A stretch of 64,000 nucleotides of DNA, taken from contig OY987299.1 of the NCBI GenBank assembly GCA_963920635.1, positions 115,693,373 to 115,757,372 of the forward strand. The letters run 5' to 3'. The stretch is from Pseudeuparius sepicola (taxonomy: Eukaryota > Arthropoda > Insecta > Coleoptera > Anthribidae). A program made the translations under genes and the position numbers. Shown here in pieces: positions 22,292 through 33,500 of this stretch (positions are counted from its first letter, which is position 1; each line of letters opens with the position of its first letter). The notes beneath the pieces were generated by a model, which was not told the origin of the DNA, made no database searches, and saw nothing but the letters and a program-made list of their open reading frames with translations.

Positions 22292-24268
22292 CAGGGTGTC
22301 CCGAAATTAGCCTGCCATAATTTACCAGCCCGTTCTACGACCTAAAAAATGAAAAAAGTTCCTATAAACATGGCCTCAAAAATGCCCCCTAATGGGGCTA
22401 TGGCCCCAAAAGAGGCAGTTTCACAAACGGGTTTCTATAAATATTTCCAGAACGAACAAAGATAAAATTCTGAAATTTGGTGTGTGATGTACCTGTGAGA
22501 TTTGACATTTACCCAGGAAGCGATAAATAGACATTCTTAATCATAAGCGTCCCAAATGGGGGATTCAGGAGTTAAAATTACCCCAAAAATTTTTTGTATA
22601 CTTTTTTCCAGATTCCAGAAATTATGAAAACTGAAGGTATTCTACGAAGAAAAGATGCTTTTGTTGAACTTCGATAGAATGCATCATTTTCGAGTAAACT
22701 CGTTTTGAATTTTTTTTACAGTGCCATGAAAATGCCTATTAGAAATTAGCCTGCCATAATTTACCACCACGTTTTTTTGATACAAAAAAATGAAAAAGTT
22801 CCTATTTATAAACATGGCCTCGAAAAAGTCCTCTAAGGGGGTTATAGCCCCCGAAATGGACACTTTGGCAAACGGTTTTTCTAAATATTTCCAGAACGAA
22901 GAAAGATACAATTATGAAATTTGGTGGGTATGTGATATACCTGTGAGATTTGACGTTTACCGAGGTAGAGATAGTTTGACATTCTTCATCATAGGCGTCC
23001 CAAATAAGAGGGGTCAAGGGGTTAAAAATATCCCAAAAATTTTTTGGGCGCTTTTTTCATTATTTATTCTCCCAGGTATGTCAGATACCAAATTTCAGAA
23101 TTTTATCTTTGCTCGTTCTGGAAATATTTAGAAGAAAACTGTTTGTCAAAGTGTGTCCATTTCGGTAGTTATAGCCCCCTTTTTGGGGGCATTTTTGAGG
23201 CCATTTTTATCGGAACTTTTTCATTTGTTTGGGTCGCTGAACACGCTGGGAAAATATGGCAGGCTAATTTCTAATACACATTTCCATGGCCCTCTGCAAA
23301 CAATTTTCAATACGATTTTACTCGAAAATGATGCACGCTACCAAAGTTCAACAAGAGCACAATTTTTTCGTAGAATACCCTGAATTTTTTTAATTTTAAA
23401 AGGCACAGACACAAAATTAGGGATATTTTTAACTCCTTAACCCCCCCATTTAGGACGCCTATGATTAAGAATGTCTATCACTACCTCGGCAAATGTCAAA
23501 TCTCACAGGTACATCACATACCAAATTTCAGAATTTTATTTTTGCTCGTTCTGGAAATATGTAGAAAAAACCGTTTTCCAAAGTATCCATATAGGGGGCT
23601 AGAGCTCCCTTAGGGGACATTTTTGAGGCCATGTTTATACAGAGATATAGAGGGAGAGAATGCTTGTCAACGTGCGCAAGACTGCTAATTTTTCTACCGC
23701 CATTTTAACCCACAAAAGTGCGACAAATTCAAAATAATTTGCTTTTTCAAATTTTTGTTGCATTTATTTACGTTTAGGTATAATTTTATATTGATATGTG
23801 GAAGCAACTTTAGTCAAAAAAGTATATTTTTACCTGGACCGTTTTCGGCGAATCTGCCTTGGTGCCTCATTAGGAGAAATTGAATCTGTTCAAGTTGAAC
23901 CTTGTGGTAGGCTCGGACCACTTTGTTGTTGGTCAGATTCATTTTCCGACGGTATAGAAGTTGATTGGAGGCATTTCTTATTGCCCACCAATTTGTGCAT
24001 GTTCCTACAGAGCAAGACGTGTTAATTGTTAATGAACACAACACGATTACAAAAACACGCCAGCAAAAACGCTAAACACACGAAAAAGACCTTAAAAAAG
24101 AAATTAAGAAGTAAGCACGTCAAAACGTAAACAAACTGGGTTAAAATGGCGGCGATCTAAGCGCCCTCTGTGTATCCTCCATATCTCTGTGTTTATAGGA
24201 ACTTTTTTTATTTTTTGGGTCGCAGAACCCGCTGGTAAATTATGGCAGGCTAATTTCGGGACACCCTG
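22292..24268 (+). mobile_element. Non-autonomous mariner relative of 5290-8397
   Basis: The same terminal sequence as the element at 5290 (CAGGGTGTCCCGAAATTAGC and its complement) is present at both ends, with TA on each side. The compound tandem-unit ends are present too (repeated 'gaaattagcctgccataattt' at about 22301 and 22743). The transposase region is absent. A hAT-like element is nested at 23640-24189, so the original length was about 1.4 kb. Confidence 0.9.
23640..24189 (-). mobile_element. hAT-like element nested in the mariner copy
   Basis: The ends CAGAGATATAGAGG and CCTCCATATCTCTG are inverted repeats. The exact 8-bp duplication TGTTTATA (23632-23639, 24190-24197) flanks it, and the interrupted mariner sequence reads through when the insert is removed. 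CAGAG fits the hAT terminal consensus. The minus-strand frame at 24044-23814 reads through the interior but has no catalytic motif, so the element is non-autonomous. Confidence 0.92.
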
Positions 24269-24292
24269 TATAAATTACAAAAAATCTTGATA

Positions 24293-24330
24293 GGTACTCC
24301 CAAAGGCATCATGATGCCTTTGGGTACTCC
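24293..24330. repeat. Micro-palindromic insertion with 8-bp repeat GGTACTCC
   Basis: A perfect 22-bp palindrome (24301-24322, half site CAAAGGCATCA) sits between two copies of GGTACTCC (24293-24300, 24323-24330). Confidence 0.85.
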
Positions 24331-24336
24331 GCTGTT

Positions 24337-24744
24337 TTTCTGAATCGATTTTACTGAATATATCTCTTGATTTATATTCCCCAATATGGCTCAAGGTCAT
24401 CGAATTTGCGGATGATTTCTCAAGAGTAAGTTATACTGCTGGTTGTTTTATATCCTCTGATGTATTTCTGAATTGATTTTCCCGAATACATCTCTGACTT
24501 ATATTCCCCCAATATGGCGACAAGGTCATTGGATTTGCGGAAGATATGTCGAGAGAAAGTTATACTGTTGGTTGTTTTATATGCTCTGGTATTAGTAAAC
24601 TATGCAGACAAGCAGGAAAAATTAGTTTGGAATTTTAATACACATAGAGCTTTGACTCCTTCCTGGGATTCTTTATTTAAAGATACTAGCACAAAGCACA
24701 ATTTACAAAAAAGCACTCTCCACGGCACTGCAATATCTCTCATA
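24337..24744. repeat. Repeat Z: tandem 125-bp units plus adjoining block
   Basis: A unit of about 125 bp (starting near tttctgaatygatttt and ending gttgttttatat.ctctg) occurs twice in a row at about 24337-24460 and 24466-24592. The following block (ttcctgggattctttatttaaagatac...) recurs at 39727-39824 and inverted at 61745-61850. The 125-bp unit also recurs at 39566-39690 (inverted) and 61870-62010. Confidence 0.7.
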
Positions 24745-24851
24745 CCTGGACCGACACTATATAAAAGACCCGAGCATCACGGCATCACGTCATATTTCAT
24801 TGTTGTTTGTGAACTGGGGTGGCGCTACACAACGAAAAAAATGGCGACTTA
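24745..24851 (-). mobile_element. Family A terminal fragment
   Basis: CCTGGACCGACACTATAT followed by tgacgtcatatttcatt-like and tggcgctac words matches the reverse complement of the right end of the 1865-2987 element. The rest of the element is missing. Confidence 0.7.
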
Positions 24852-25691
24852 TTATACGCCCAAGAACGTTAAACCAGACTTTAAACGCTTTAACCGTTGA
24901 CTGAAGGTTTAAAAAGACCTCTCACGGATCCAGATAAAATGCCGAGCGCTTTTGGAGGCGAAGGACTATGGATATTCGAACTTTTTCCAATGATCGTAGT
25001 CATTCGCCTCCGCGCACCAACTCCATCTACTGGTGTATAGCGGTATTATTATTTCTTTTTAGCTCTCGTCCAGTACTACTGTTTAGCACCATCTATTTTC
25101 GATAATTACAATGACTCTAATAAAATCGATAATTAGTGGTAGATTTCGTACTCGACAATTTCGTATTCCAAAAGGCTCGTTTGTGTTCGGGGCGGGGCAA
25201 ACAAGTCTAAAAATAGACACAGGGGGAGAAGGGAGAAGGGGCTAGTGAAATAATTCTACGATTTGGCTTTTATAAAATTAGGAATAGATTCAGGGTTGGG
25301 CGTATTTCAGTTTGATATTTGACGATTTTAACGGATTGGCAGATTTTTAAAATTCTCTTTTTTAGGATATAGTGATCTACATTATGTTGCTTCAATTTCT
25401 TACGTTGATTTGAAAAACAAAACATGTCCAAAATGAAAACTTTGAGAAAAGTGAAAAAACTGATTGCCTTCCCTCTATTAGGGAGTATTTTTTAATGTAC
25501 CTAGGCGTTTTTCTGGAAAAATGTTGAATACAGAAAGAGGTTGTTATTTATTTTTATTTTTTTAGCTTAAGTAACTAATAAAAATATATACTGTGTGTCC
25601 GGCGATTCAGTGCCCAAGGGGTGTAAACGATAAAAAAATTCTAATTGTAAGTTGACATTCTGTTTGGTGTTGCCCCAATAATTGGCCGAAC

Positions 25692-25731
25692 CTATCAGCA
25701 AAGTCTCGAGAATACTAGACTTTGCTATCAG
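25692..25731. repeat. Micro-palindromic insertion with direct repeats CTATCAG
   Basis: A 26-bp imperfect palindrome (25699-25724, half site CAAAGTCT) is flanked by CTATCAG on both sides. It has the same half site as the insert at 16881-16908. Confidence 0.75.
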
Positions 25732-26364
25732 TACACAGTGTATACAGGGTGTATTTTTGTCGAAAAAAACAAGGCCGGAGTAAACTGCACCCTCAATTTT
25801 AAAAGCTAGCTAGCTAGGACAATGCCTGCCATTGTTAAAACGGTATTATTGCTTATATCTGCCAAACTATGATACCACACCACTTAATCAGTGGCGGCTC
25901 GTAACTATTTAAACTTAAACAGGCGGGGCCAAATATCGGAAGACATTTAAAAGTCAATGTGCCTAACTAAACCGGTGTAAAATTAGTAGCCGATTTTCTG
26001 GCAGCAAAAAATTTTCCTCGCCCTTATTTCCACAAATTTATTTTGATAAAAATAAAGTAGAAAGGGTAACTATTATTAAACCTTCTAAGCAGATCAAACT
26101 GGAGAATGAAGAAAAATATTCATCAAAAAATAAACGTTGAAATTTTTGGCTCCTAGAAAATTGGCTGCTAAGTGCTAAGTTCAGTTTTAAGTAGACACTT
26201 TTGTTGAATTTACGTAATCGCGTTTTTTATGTTCTGCCGTTTGATTTTTCTCTATAGTTAAATCAAGGTAACGCCCTGCCCTCTATAACTGTTTAATTTG
26301 CAGTTTTTGCTCAAATTACATTGACGAAAATGAATTTCTTAATAAAAAACTAACACTGTTTTAT

Positions 26365-26660
26365 GAAATGCTTTGTATATTTTTTATTCAAATTTGGTGT
26401 AAAGGGGTTTTTGGGTGTTCTGATTAATGCTGTGGGGTCAGATTTTAACTAAAAAAATCGCTAAATGGTTTTCGTGAAAATCGAGGGTATGAAAAAAAAT
26501 CGCAGCCGGCCCTGGATTTGCATTTTGAAAATGACGGGACGGTCAAAAGAAGCGGTTTTTGAAGGCCTTTCAAGCAAAAAAAAGTTTGGGCGATTGTCTC
26601 CAAAAATGAAGATTTTACGGATTTGTACAGTTTTAAAGTTGGACACACTGTATGTTATTT
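26365..26660 (-). repeat. Mariner-end-type repeat, inverted partner of 41606-41885
   Basis: The block ending gttggacacactgta is the reverse complement of 41606-41885, which begins cagggtgtccaac. The shared internal words include cgcagccggccctgg and gattttcgtg-like tracts. Open frames over it on both strands are shadows of the repeat. Confidence 0.75.
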
Positions 26661-27542
26661 GTTTTGGCAATAATAATAGTCCCCCACTAGTCAATAGTTT
26701 CACAATGTGTAAAAAGAGTTTCAAGGCTAAAAAAAATTCGAAGTCTCGCCCGCAGCTCTAGGGTTTACTATAGATCCCAACGTACCCGTTGAAAATAAAC
26801 ACCATCTATGGAGCTGGAAATATAAAATTTTGTGTCTGTATTTTCTGCTCGTGTGTGGTTGATGTAATATACGATTTCTATTAAAGGGAAAAGGATGGAA
26901 TGATACCCCTGTTTAATAAGTGTATTTGGGCGGGTCCTTTCCCCAAGTAAATTTCTGGTCGCGAAAGGGAGCAGTGAAAGGGGCAAATAATATTGTAATG
27001 AATCTCAAAAATCACAGTCCAAACTCGTTACCTTGGTTACCACCTTTATTGTTTAGCCTTCAAAAATCACAAATAAACTTGTCAGATTACTGTCACAGCC
27101 CAAGAATATTCTTTCAGCTCCAAAATTCGCACAAAATCGCTTATTTCTAACCTTTCACTTTCTCCAGGCCCAATTCCCAGGGCTTAATGTCAAGTAAAAC
27201 CCTGTCAAAAGTCAAAATCAAGATATTGCCATACTCGAAATGTCCCATCTGTAATTCCCACCGAGCTATCCCAGTATACCCCAGAAAACAGTGTGCTGTT
27301 TTCTAGACTTTGCTTTCGAGTCAGCGACACCGACTGTGAATAATTGTTACTTCCGATAGCCGCAAGATGGCTCCGGCGAAGATGCCAGAAGATTTTCGAT
27401 ATCGATCCGCTTTAATTTCTGGTCCGGAATGTAGAGGGTGCCAGCGGGCTCCGGAGATGTTTTTAAATCGGCACGCTGTTCCATGGGCGTAGATTCTCTT
27501 TTTAAATCTTCACCCAACGCTTTAACGTTCTTGTTATACGCC

Positions 27543-28333
27543 ATTGAATATAAGAAATACGCCCCCTGTAGGCTCAATGCTAATCTAAGTCTATGGGCAG
27601 AGAACAAGTTGTTCTCTGCTATTATATGGGCCATGCCATTTTGTTGATCCGTATATTATGTTTTCTGTTTTGTTCAAAATCAGTCAAAAAAGCTTTTTTC
27701 TACAAGCGTGCGGAAAAGTACACTTTTCTCTTTCTCTTTTCCACACTCGATTTCTTGGCTGAACTCCACTACGCGTCGTTCAGCCAACTGCAATCGCGTG
27801 CGGAAAAGTGGCACTTTCCGCACTTGTTAGGAAATATACTATATTTCCTAAAGTTCACTATTATAATAATTTAGTAAATAACAACAGTTGAATTCAAATG
27901 TTTAAATATTCCCGCCACGCTTGTGCCAAAAAAAGAGAGAAGAGTTAAAGGAAAGTTGTTAGAAAATGAAATAAAGCAAGTAAAATGTGATTTTTATTAT
28001 GATTACCACGCCCAAAAGGCCTCCCACAGTTATCAGAAGTGGAATTTGAACATGCTAAAGTGTTATGCAGTGTAATTACGAAGTTTTAGTGCAAGATTCG
28101 GACGAAAGACTGTCTTGATTCGATCGCCGAGGTCCTAACCTAAACATTTTTTGTTCGTTTGTTCCTGAAAACATTTTGAGATGGAACAAGTTTCGAATCA
28201 ATTTAATTTAACCAACAAAGTTCTCTATTTCGAATTCTGCTTTTAGTTCATTTTTAGTTGCCTGTTGCCTTTGCAATTACATATATCATAAATAATAATG
28301 TTTAAACTTTATAATAACCGGTAAGTACATACA
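27543..28333. other. Intergenic; one probable micro-palindromic insertion
   Basis: At 27590-27630 a palindromic insert (half site GCAGAGAACAA) is flanked by TCTATGGG and TATATGGG, a 7/8 match. Nearby sit two related words, GTGCGGAAAAGT (27707, 27797), and a 25-bp palindrome at about 27826-27850 without flanking repeats. No gene is recognised. Confidence 0.5.
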
Positions 28334-28690
28334 GTTTCCCGCGGTGTATGTCTGCCCCGATTTTTTTTTAAATTTTGGCTACCCCCTATTTTCGGGGTCC
28401 CTGAACACGAATCTGACCTTAGTTTTTGGTGCTCGGGCGCAGTTTCCGAGAAAATGAATTTTCAAATTTCCTTTGACACCTCACTTTTCATGGCGATATT
28501 TGTGGTTATAATCCGGATGCATTTTTACTATATGCAGCTCAAACTGATCACCACACTATTTTGCAACATCGAAACTTCGCGGAAATTTGGAAAGATTTGT
28601 GCCGTGTTTACGTCCGGCCCGGCCGCCGTTTTCGTCCCACAATCGGCGGGCGCCGATTGTCTGGGGGAATTTTTACCTAATAACCAAATA
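28334..28690 (+). repeat. Single-arm copy of the foldback at 31835-32405
   Basis: gtgtatgtctgccccga, aatctgaccttag, gtggttataatccggatg and gcaacatcgaaacttcgcg occur in the same order as in the left arm of the foldback at 31835. The second arm is missing. Confidence 0.75.
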
Positions 28691-28857
28691 ACTTTATGAA
28701 GACGACCACAAAATATATAGAAGACGACAAGAACAATGAACAAGAACAAAGAACAACGCAGTGTAAACCCAAAGTGTGCCAAAAGCTAGAGGTGACTGGC
28801 CCATATAGTTAGTTCGCATAGTGCCCGTCGGGGCGTTGGCATCTTAAATTCAGTCGC

Positions 28858-29586
28858 GTATAGGTTATAACAGGGCTATTCTGTGGTTATAGTTATGTCA
28901 GTTTCTGACATTTTGAATGTCCCATATTTTAAATATCTAGCTTTATTACCATTTCCGTCCTTTTTTACGGTCACGAATTCTCTTTGCGTCAATATTTCGC
29001 AGTTTTATCATATTAACAGAACTTTTATAGGTAGATTTGTTTGTGATAACATGAAATTTCCATGCTCATGAAGAAAATCGTATGCACAGACCATTATGTG
29101 AATTGCAGAAGAATAATCACTGTTTTGGAATTAAGGGATGATCTGTTCAACCAGTTGAAGAAGTTAACATTCTGGATATTACATTTTGGAAGAGTATTTT
29201 GTAACGTATGCAGAATGAAAATAAAAAAACATTATATTGTTTATAGCCCCAAAGCAAACCAATGGTCCACTATAAGAAGAAACTAAAAAGATATGCTTTC
29301 TATACTTACGTACACTAAAACTGTAGTCATGGACTTTATTTCAAATCAAAAGGTAGGTACCAAAATACTCTTGCTTGCTTTTTAGACTGGCTTTTCTTAA
29401 TAAAATCTATGAATGTATGCCATGTAAGCTTGTCAAATTTAAGGAACGTAACAAACAAGCATTTTAATTTATTTTGGAAGTTAAATTCGTTGTAAAACTC
29501 ATTTGCATGCTTTTATTTTATAAAAAATCTGCAACAATGGTGTTTTTAAAATTAATCCACCCTGTCGTTTTTTTTCGTCGTGTGGC
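28858..29586 (-). mobile_element. Family A copy lacking both termini
   Basis: Reverse complement of the interior of 1865-2987, from the ataaccacagaat region to the accatttttccag region. The terminal repeats are absent, so it is truncated at both ends. Confidence 0.8.
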
Positions 29587-29680
29587 CAAAAAGCCAAAGA
29601 ACTGCCCAATCACCCCGACACTGCTCACTGCATCCATTTGACAAAATCTATTCCCAAATGGCGGCTGCGCGAACATTGGG
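29587..29680 (-). repeat. Dispersed repeat X, copy
   Basis: gcccaatcaccccgacactgc...ctattcccaaatggcggctgcgcgaac is the reverse complement of the repeat X core at 21419-21478. Confidence 0.7.
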
Positions 29681-29702
29681 ATTGGTACTTCTATAATAGT
29701 TG

Positions 29703-30188
29703 TTTTATATAGGCAAATGTAATGGCCGCCATATTGTCCTCACTTTGACGTTTGCAGTTTGTTCTCAGCTGTAGTTGTATTTTCAGCAGAGAAATGGTCA
29801 GTGTTTTTGGAAAATGTCGTGTACAGTACCAAGCTGTACGAATTATAAATCTAGGAGACCTCCGGGAGTATTATTTTTTCGGTAAGTTTAGTAAAATAAT
29901 CGCCATAGGCACGCATCTCTATAATTTTAATGATTGAATATGTGGTTAAAAATTCTTAACTTGGGGACTGATTGGACTTTGAGTCCAAATAAATTTGTTT
30001 GTTCAAAACATTTTGCTGCTGATGCCTTTACTGTGCATCGTGGCGAACGAGGACGAAGACCTTTAAAGGAGTCTGCAGTGCCAAGTCTGTTAACAGTGAT
30101 ACGCCCATGGATGAAGTTGGTTTAATATGGCCGCCACTTTTATTAGGCAGTTCGCTCAGCTCATTATATTACCTACTCTATTTCTATG
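29703..30188 (+). mobile_element. Short P-like THAP element, copy 1, ends decayed
   Basis: Homologous to 58083-58583 across tttgacgtttgcagtttgttttcagc, the THAP exon, and the tail ggccgccacttttattaggcagttcg. The right terminus cctactctatttctatg is a decayed version of CCTACTCCATTTCTCTG, and no intact left terminus is seen. Confidence 0.7.
29814..30125 (+). pseudogene. THAP-domain relic in the short P-like element
   Basis: Exon 1 (29814-29881, GTAAGT donor) encodes MSCTVPSCTNYKSRRPPGVL, the N-terminal C-x4-C half of a THAP finger. The second half is readable at 29941-30125 (MWLKILNLGTDW..., FVCSKHF, RRPLKESAVPSL). No convincing splice acceptor lies between them and an in-frame stop precedes the second block, so the gene is broken. 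THAP fingers of this kind recognise P-element ends. Confidence 0.7.
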
Positions 30189-30525
30189 GCTCTGGCACTA
30201 GTCATTCGCAAAGCCTATGCTGCGCACGCGCCGTTGCCAAACCATCTAGCCGGCAGCCCATTCGTTGAACAGCCGTTCCCCTATTCCCCTCACGCACCAT
30301 CATCCTTCCAACCCAAAATGTCAATTCTCGTATTTCTCTTCGCCATATTGGTCTCGTAGTATATTATAGCGAGAAAGTAATTTCCGAAGATTCCTTGAGA
30401 AACAAAGCGAAAAAACGAAAGGAGAAGTCGGATCGTGACTTTCGGCAACGCAGTGCAATTTGTGAAGCATCTAGTCGGCCGCGACGCGAGACAAGTGAGG
30501 GCCGTTGTTTTGTTTGGCAGCAAAA

Positions 30526-33500
30526 ATGGCGTGCGCTACGCTGAAGAGGTCGCTGGACTGGGACTCTGTTTTGGGGAGACCGGCGAAGCGGAGGAGATGC
30601 ACACCATTCTGCAGCAACCCAACGAGCCCCTCCCAGAGGGACAGGCTATCGAACAGCGCCCCATCGAGCCCCTTCGGCGGCAGACCGGGCAACAGCTCCA
30701 TGTTCCCGGACGTGCTCGGCAGAAAGCTGACCCCTGGTAAGTGGTCGATTGCTTCATTGTTTCCGCAGGTTCGAACTGGGTCCACCCTAATATAATGGGT
30801 TTTCGAGATAACTCGCCTCGGTACTATGCAATGGGTTTGGAAAAGTGAAGAAAGCATACCTATTTTGGCGTTTGGATTTGGACATGTTTGTCAATGTCAC
30901 TGCTCAGCTGATTGATAATGATGTGTTTGGATAATGAAATTTGCAAATTTGTTTTTTGTTCATTGTGTCGAGAATTATTTTTTTACTTATTTGTTTTTTA
31001 GGTATTTCCACAGCTCTGGGTTACATCTTCCAACCTAATTGAATAAGGCCTGGTTCATACAGCTTCTTTATCTTTTAATTTTTCTTTATCTTTAAGAAAT
31101 ATTAAATGTCATTGGTCAGTTCAAATCAAGGGAAAATGCTATTGGTTATTTCTTAAAGATAAAGTAAAATTAAAAGATAAAGAAGCTGCATGAACCAGGC
31201 TTAAGTAATAAAAAAATAAATGTTCCCTTCCACTATTATGAGAATAATATATAATATGTTAATTTGTCGAAAGCAATTGAAAAAAATATTATGAATAGGT
31301 ATAAATTTTTCTCGTAATATCATACTGTAGCCACAGAAAATTAGCTCAACTTTCGAACAATTTCTGTATTTTTTAAGGAAAATGAAGAGAACTTTGTTGT
31401 CAACAAAATGGGCTTTGAATTGCACATTTCATTTTTTTTTTCAATTTTTGTTTTATTTTCACATTCTGACTTGACATTTTGCCTACTTGGGTATAAAATG
31501 ATAATGTTAGCTAATTTTTAAATTTTATATTCGTTTTGTTGTATCCGAGGTTGTGTCAAAATAGGAAAATAGTTTCCAGCTGTTATCTTGTGGATTCTCG
31601 AACATAGACAGGAAGGGAAGTTTAACGAATACCTACTGATAAGCTCGAGGCTACATTTAAATTAACCAACTTTAATTTTTTATCAATCAGTTGCTTCCGC
31701 GCGTACAATATATAGGAAAGTTAGATAGGTAGGTGCATCAAATTTAGAAAAATATAATATTATGGTAGGTAGGAATACCTACTTACATATTTTTTTATTA
31801 TATCAATTTTCTCGATTTATTTTTTGGGTAAAACTTTCCCGTGGTGTATGTCTGCCCCGATTTTTTTGAAATTTTGGCTACCCCCCTATTTTCCAGGTGC
31901 CGGAACACGAATCTGACCTTAGCTTTAGGGGCGCGGATGTAGTTTCCGACAAAATGAATTTTCAAATTTCCTTTTGACACCTCCCTTTACACGGCAATAT
32001 TTGTGGTTATAATCCGGATGAATTTTTACTATATGCAGCTTGAAATAAACACCACACTATTTTGCACCTTTTGCAACATCGAAACTTCGCGAAAACCCGC
32101 GGAAAAAACGAAATTTTGAAAGATAAGATTTATGCCGTGTCTACGTCCGGCCCGGCCGCTGTTTTTGCCCGACATTCGGATTCCGCAGGTTTTCGCGAAG
32201 TTTCGATGTTGCAAAAGGTGCAAAATAGTGTGGTGATCAGTTTGAGCCAAATTCATCTAAATTATAACCACAAATATCGCCGTGAAAAGTGAGATGTCAA
32301 AAGGAAATTTGAAAATTCATTTTCTCGGAAACTACGTCCGCGCACCAATAACTAAGGTCAGATTCGTGTTCAGCGAACTCGAAAATAGGGGGTAGCCAAA
32401 ATTTGATTGATTTTTTTGAGAAATGAAAAACAAAGTTTCTCATAATGGTAATTTCACGATGCTTAATATCCCTTACCTATATACTTATTTTTTCCTTATT
32501 AACTATACTATGGGCCCATAGTCAATTGTATGCAAAAAGTACTCTCTTTTCTTTTACAGAAAAGACAAAAGTGTTAACAAAGTTATTGTTTCTTATTCAT
32601 TTTTAACTGACTACATTTGGTTATTGTCAATAACAATAATATACTCATTCTCCTTAGTGGCGCAGGAGTAAAAATTATAAGTTACTGCTTATAAAAAAAT
32701 TTATGTTCTCATTTTGTGTTACAGAGTGTTCCAAAAAAAGTAGGTTAATCCATTGACCACAGATTCTTTGGGTTAAAATAATGTGGCTTTTTATCCCATT
32801 TTTTATTTCCAATCTCTAAACATAAATAGCTAAATTTGAATTAAAAAAAAAACGAATTTTATTAATAGTTTCTGTGACTTTTGCGAGGATTTTTAAGATA
32901 GTTGAAATTTTGAATTCTTTTTCTTATAGAAAGGGAACCACAAAGGAGTTTCCTTTGACCCTCCCCCTAACTTTTATCTGCATATGTCTACGGTTTAAAT
33001 GAATCGTTCCTTAGAATTACCGTTAAATGTGCTGTAATTAAGCTTGGCACTTTAAAATATTTTTGCGTTTTTTTAAAATCATTTAAAATTTTGTATGAGA
33101 TTTCCCTAAACACAATCTTTAAATTTTCCTAACCTAAAATACACGATCGGCAAAAAAAAACGGCCACTAAAAATTATCCCCAATGTCAAAGTTGGATTTC
33201 TCGCGAACCGCTCATTCAATTTTGATGATTTAATTTTAAATTGTAGATTACTTCTTCAGTTACGAATGCTATGCCAGAAATTTTTATTCGGAATTTAATT
33301 TAAGCACATACAGGGCGCAACAGTGGGACGCTTTTTTTCCCGAAACTTGCAAAACCCTGTGGGGCGCAGCCGCAACAGTAGCTGTTGACAAGTGGAACCA
33401 CACTATAGCCTCATCTTTTGTGAACATTTTGTTTTTTGAATCATGACATTATCTCCGTTCTTGTAGGAGATATACTGTTTTGAAACGAACGCCTCGGAAA

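Larger units (their letters stand above)
24861..27533. mobile_element. 2.7-kb TIR element with 9-bp TSD (MULE-like, no transposase)
   Basis: The left end CAAGAACGTTAAACCAGA and right end TTTAACGTTCTTG share a 13-bp perfect terminal repeat, with weaker similarity continuing inward (tgaaggtttaaaaaga against tgaagatttaaaaaga). The exact 9-bp duplication TTATACGCC flanks it (24852-24860, 27534-27542). No transposase domain is recognised. Inside are a micro-palindrome (25692-25731) and a repeat shared with 41606-41885. The 9-bp TSD suggests a MULE-type element, but the TIR differs from the MULE at 16983. Confidence 0.78.

Noticed and set aside
27816..27860. Palindrome around ttaggaaatatactatatttcctaa
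   Set aside because: No flanking direct repeat, so not counted as an insertion.
30471..30857. Minus- and alternate-frame ORFs over akirin exon 1
   Set aside because: Shadows of the GC-rich akirin first exon; the ATG 30526 frame has the conserved protein and correct splice phases.
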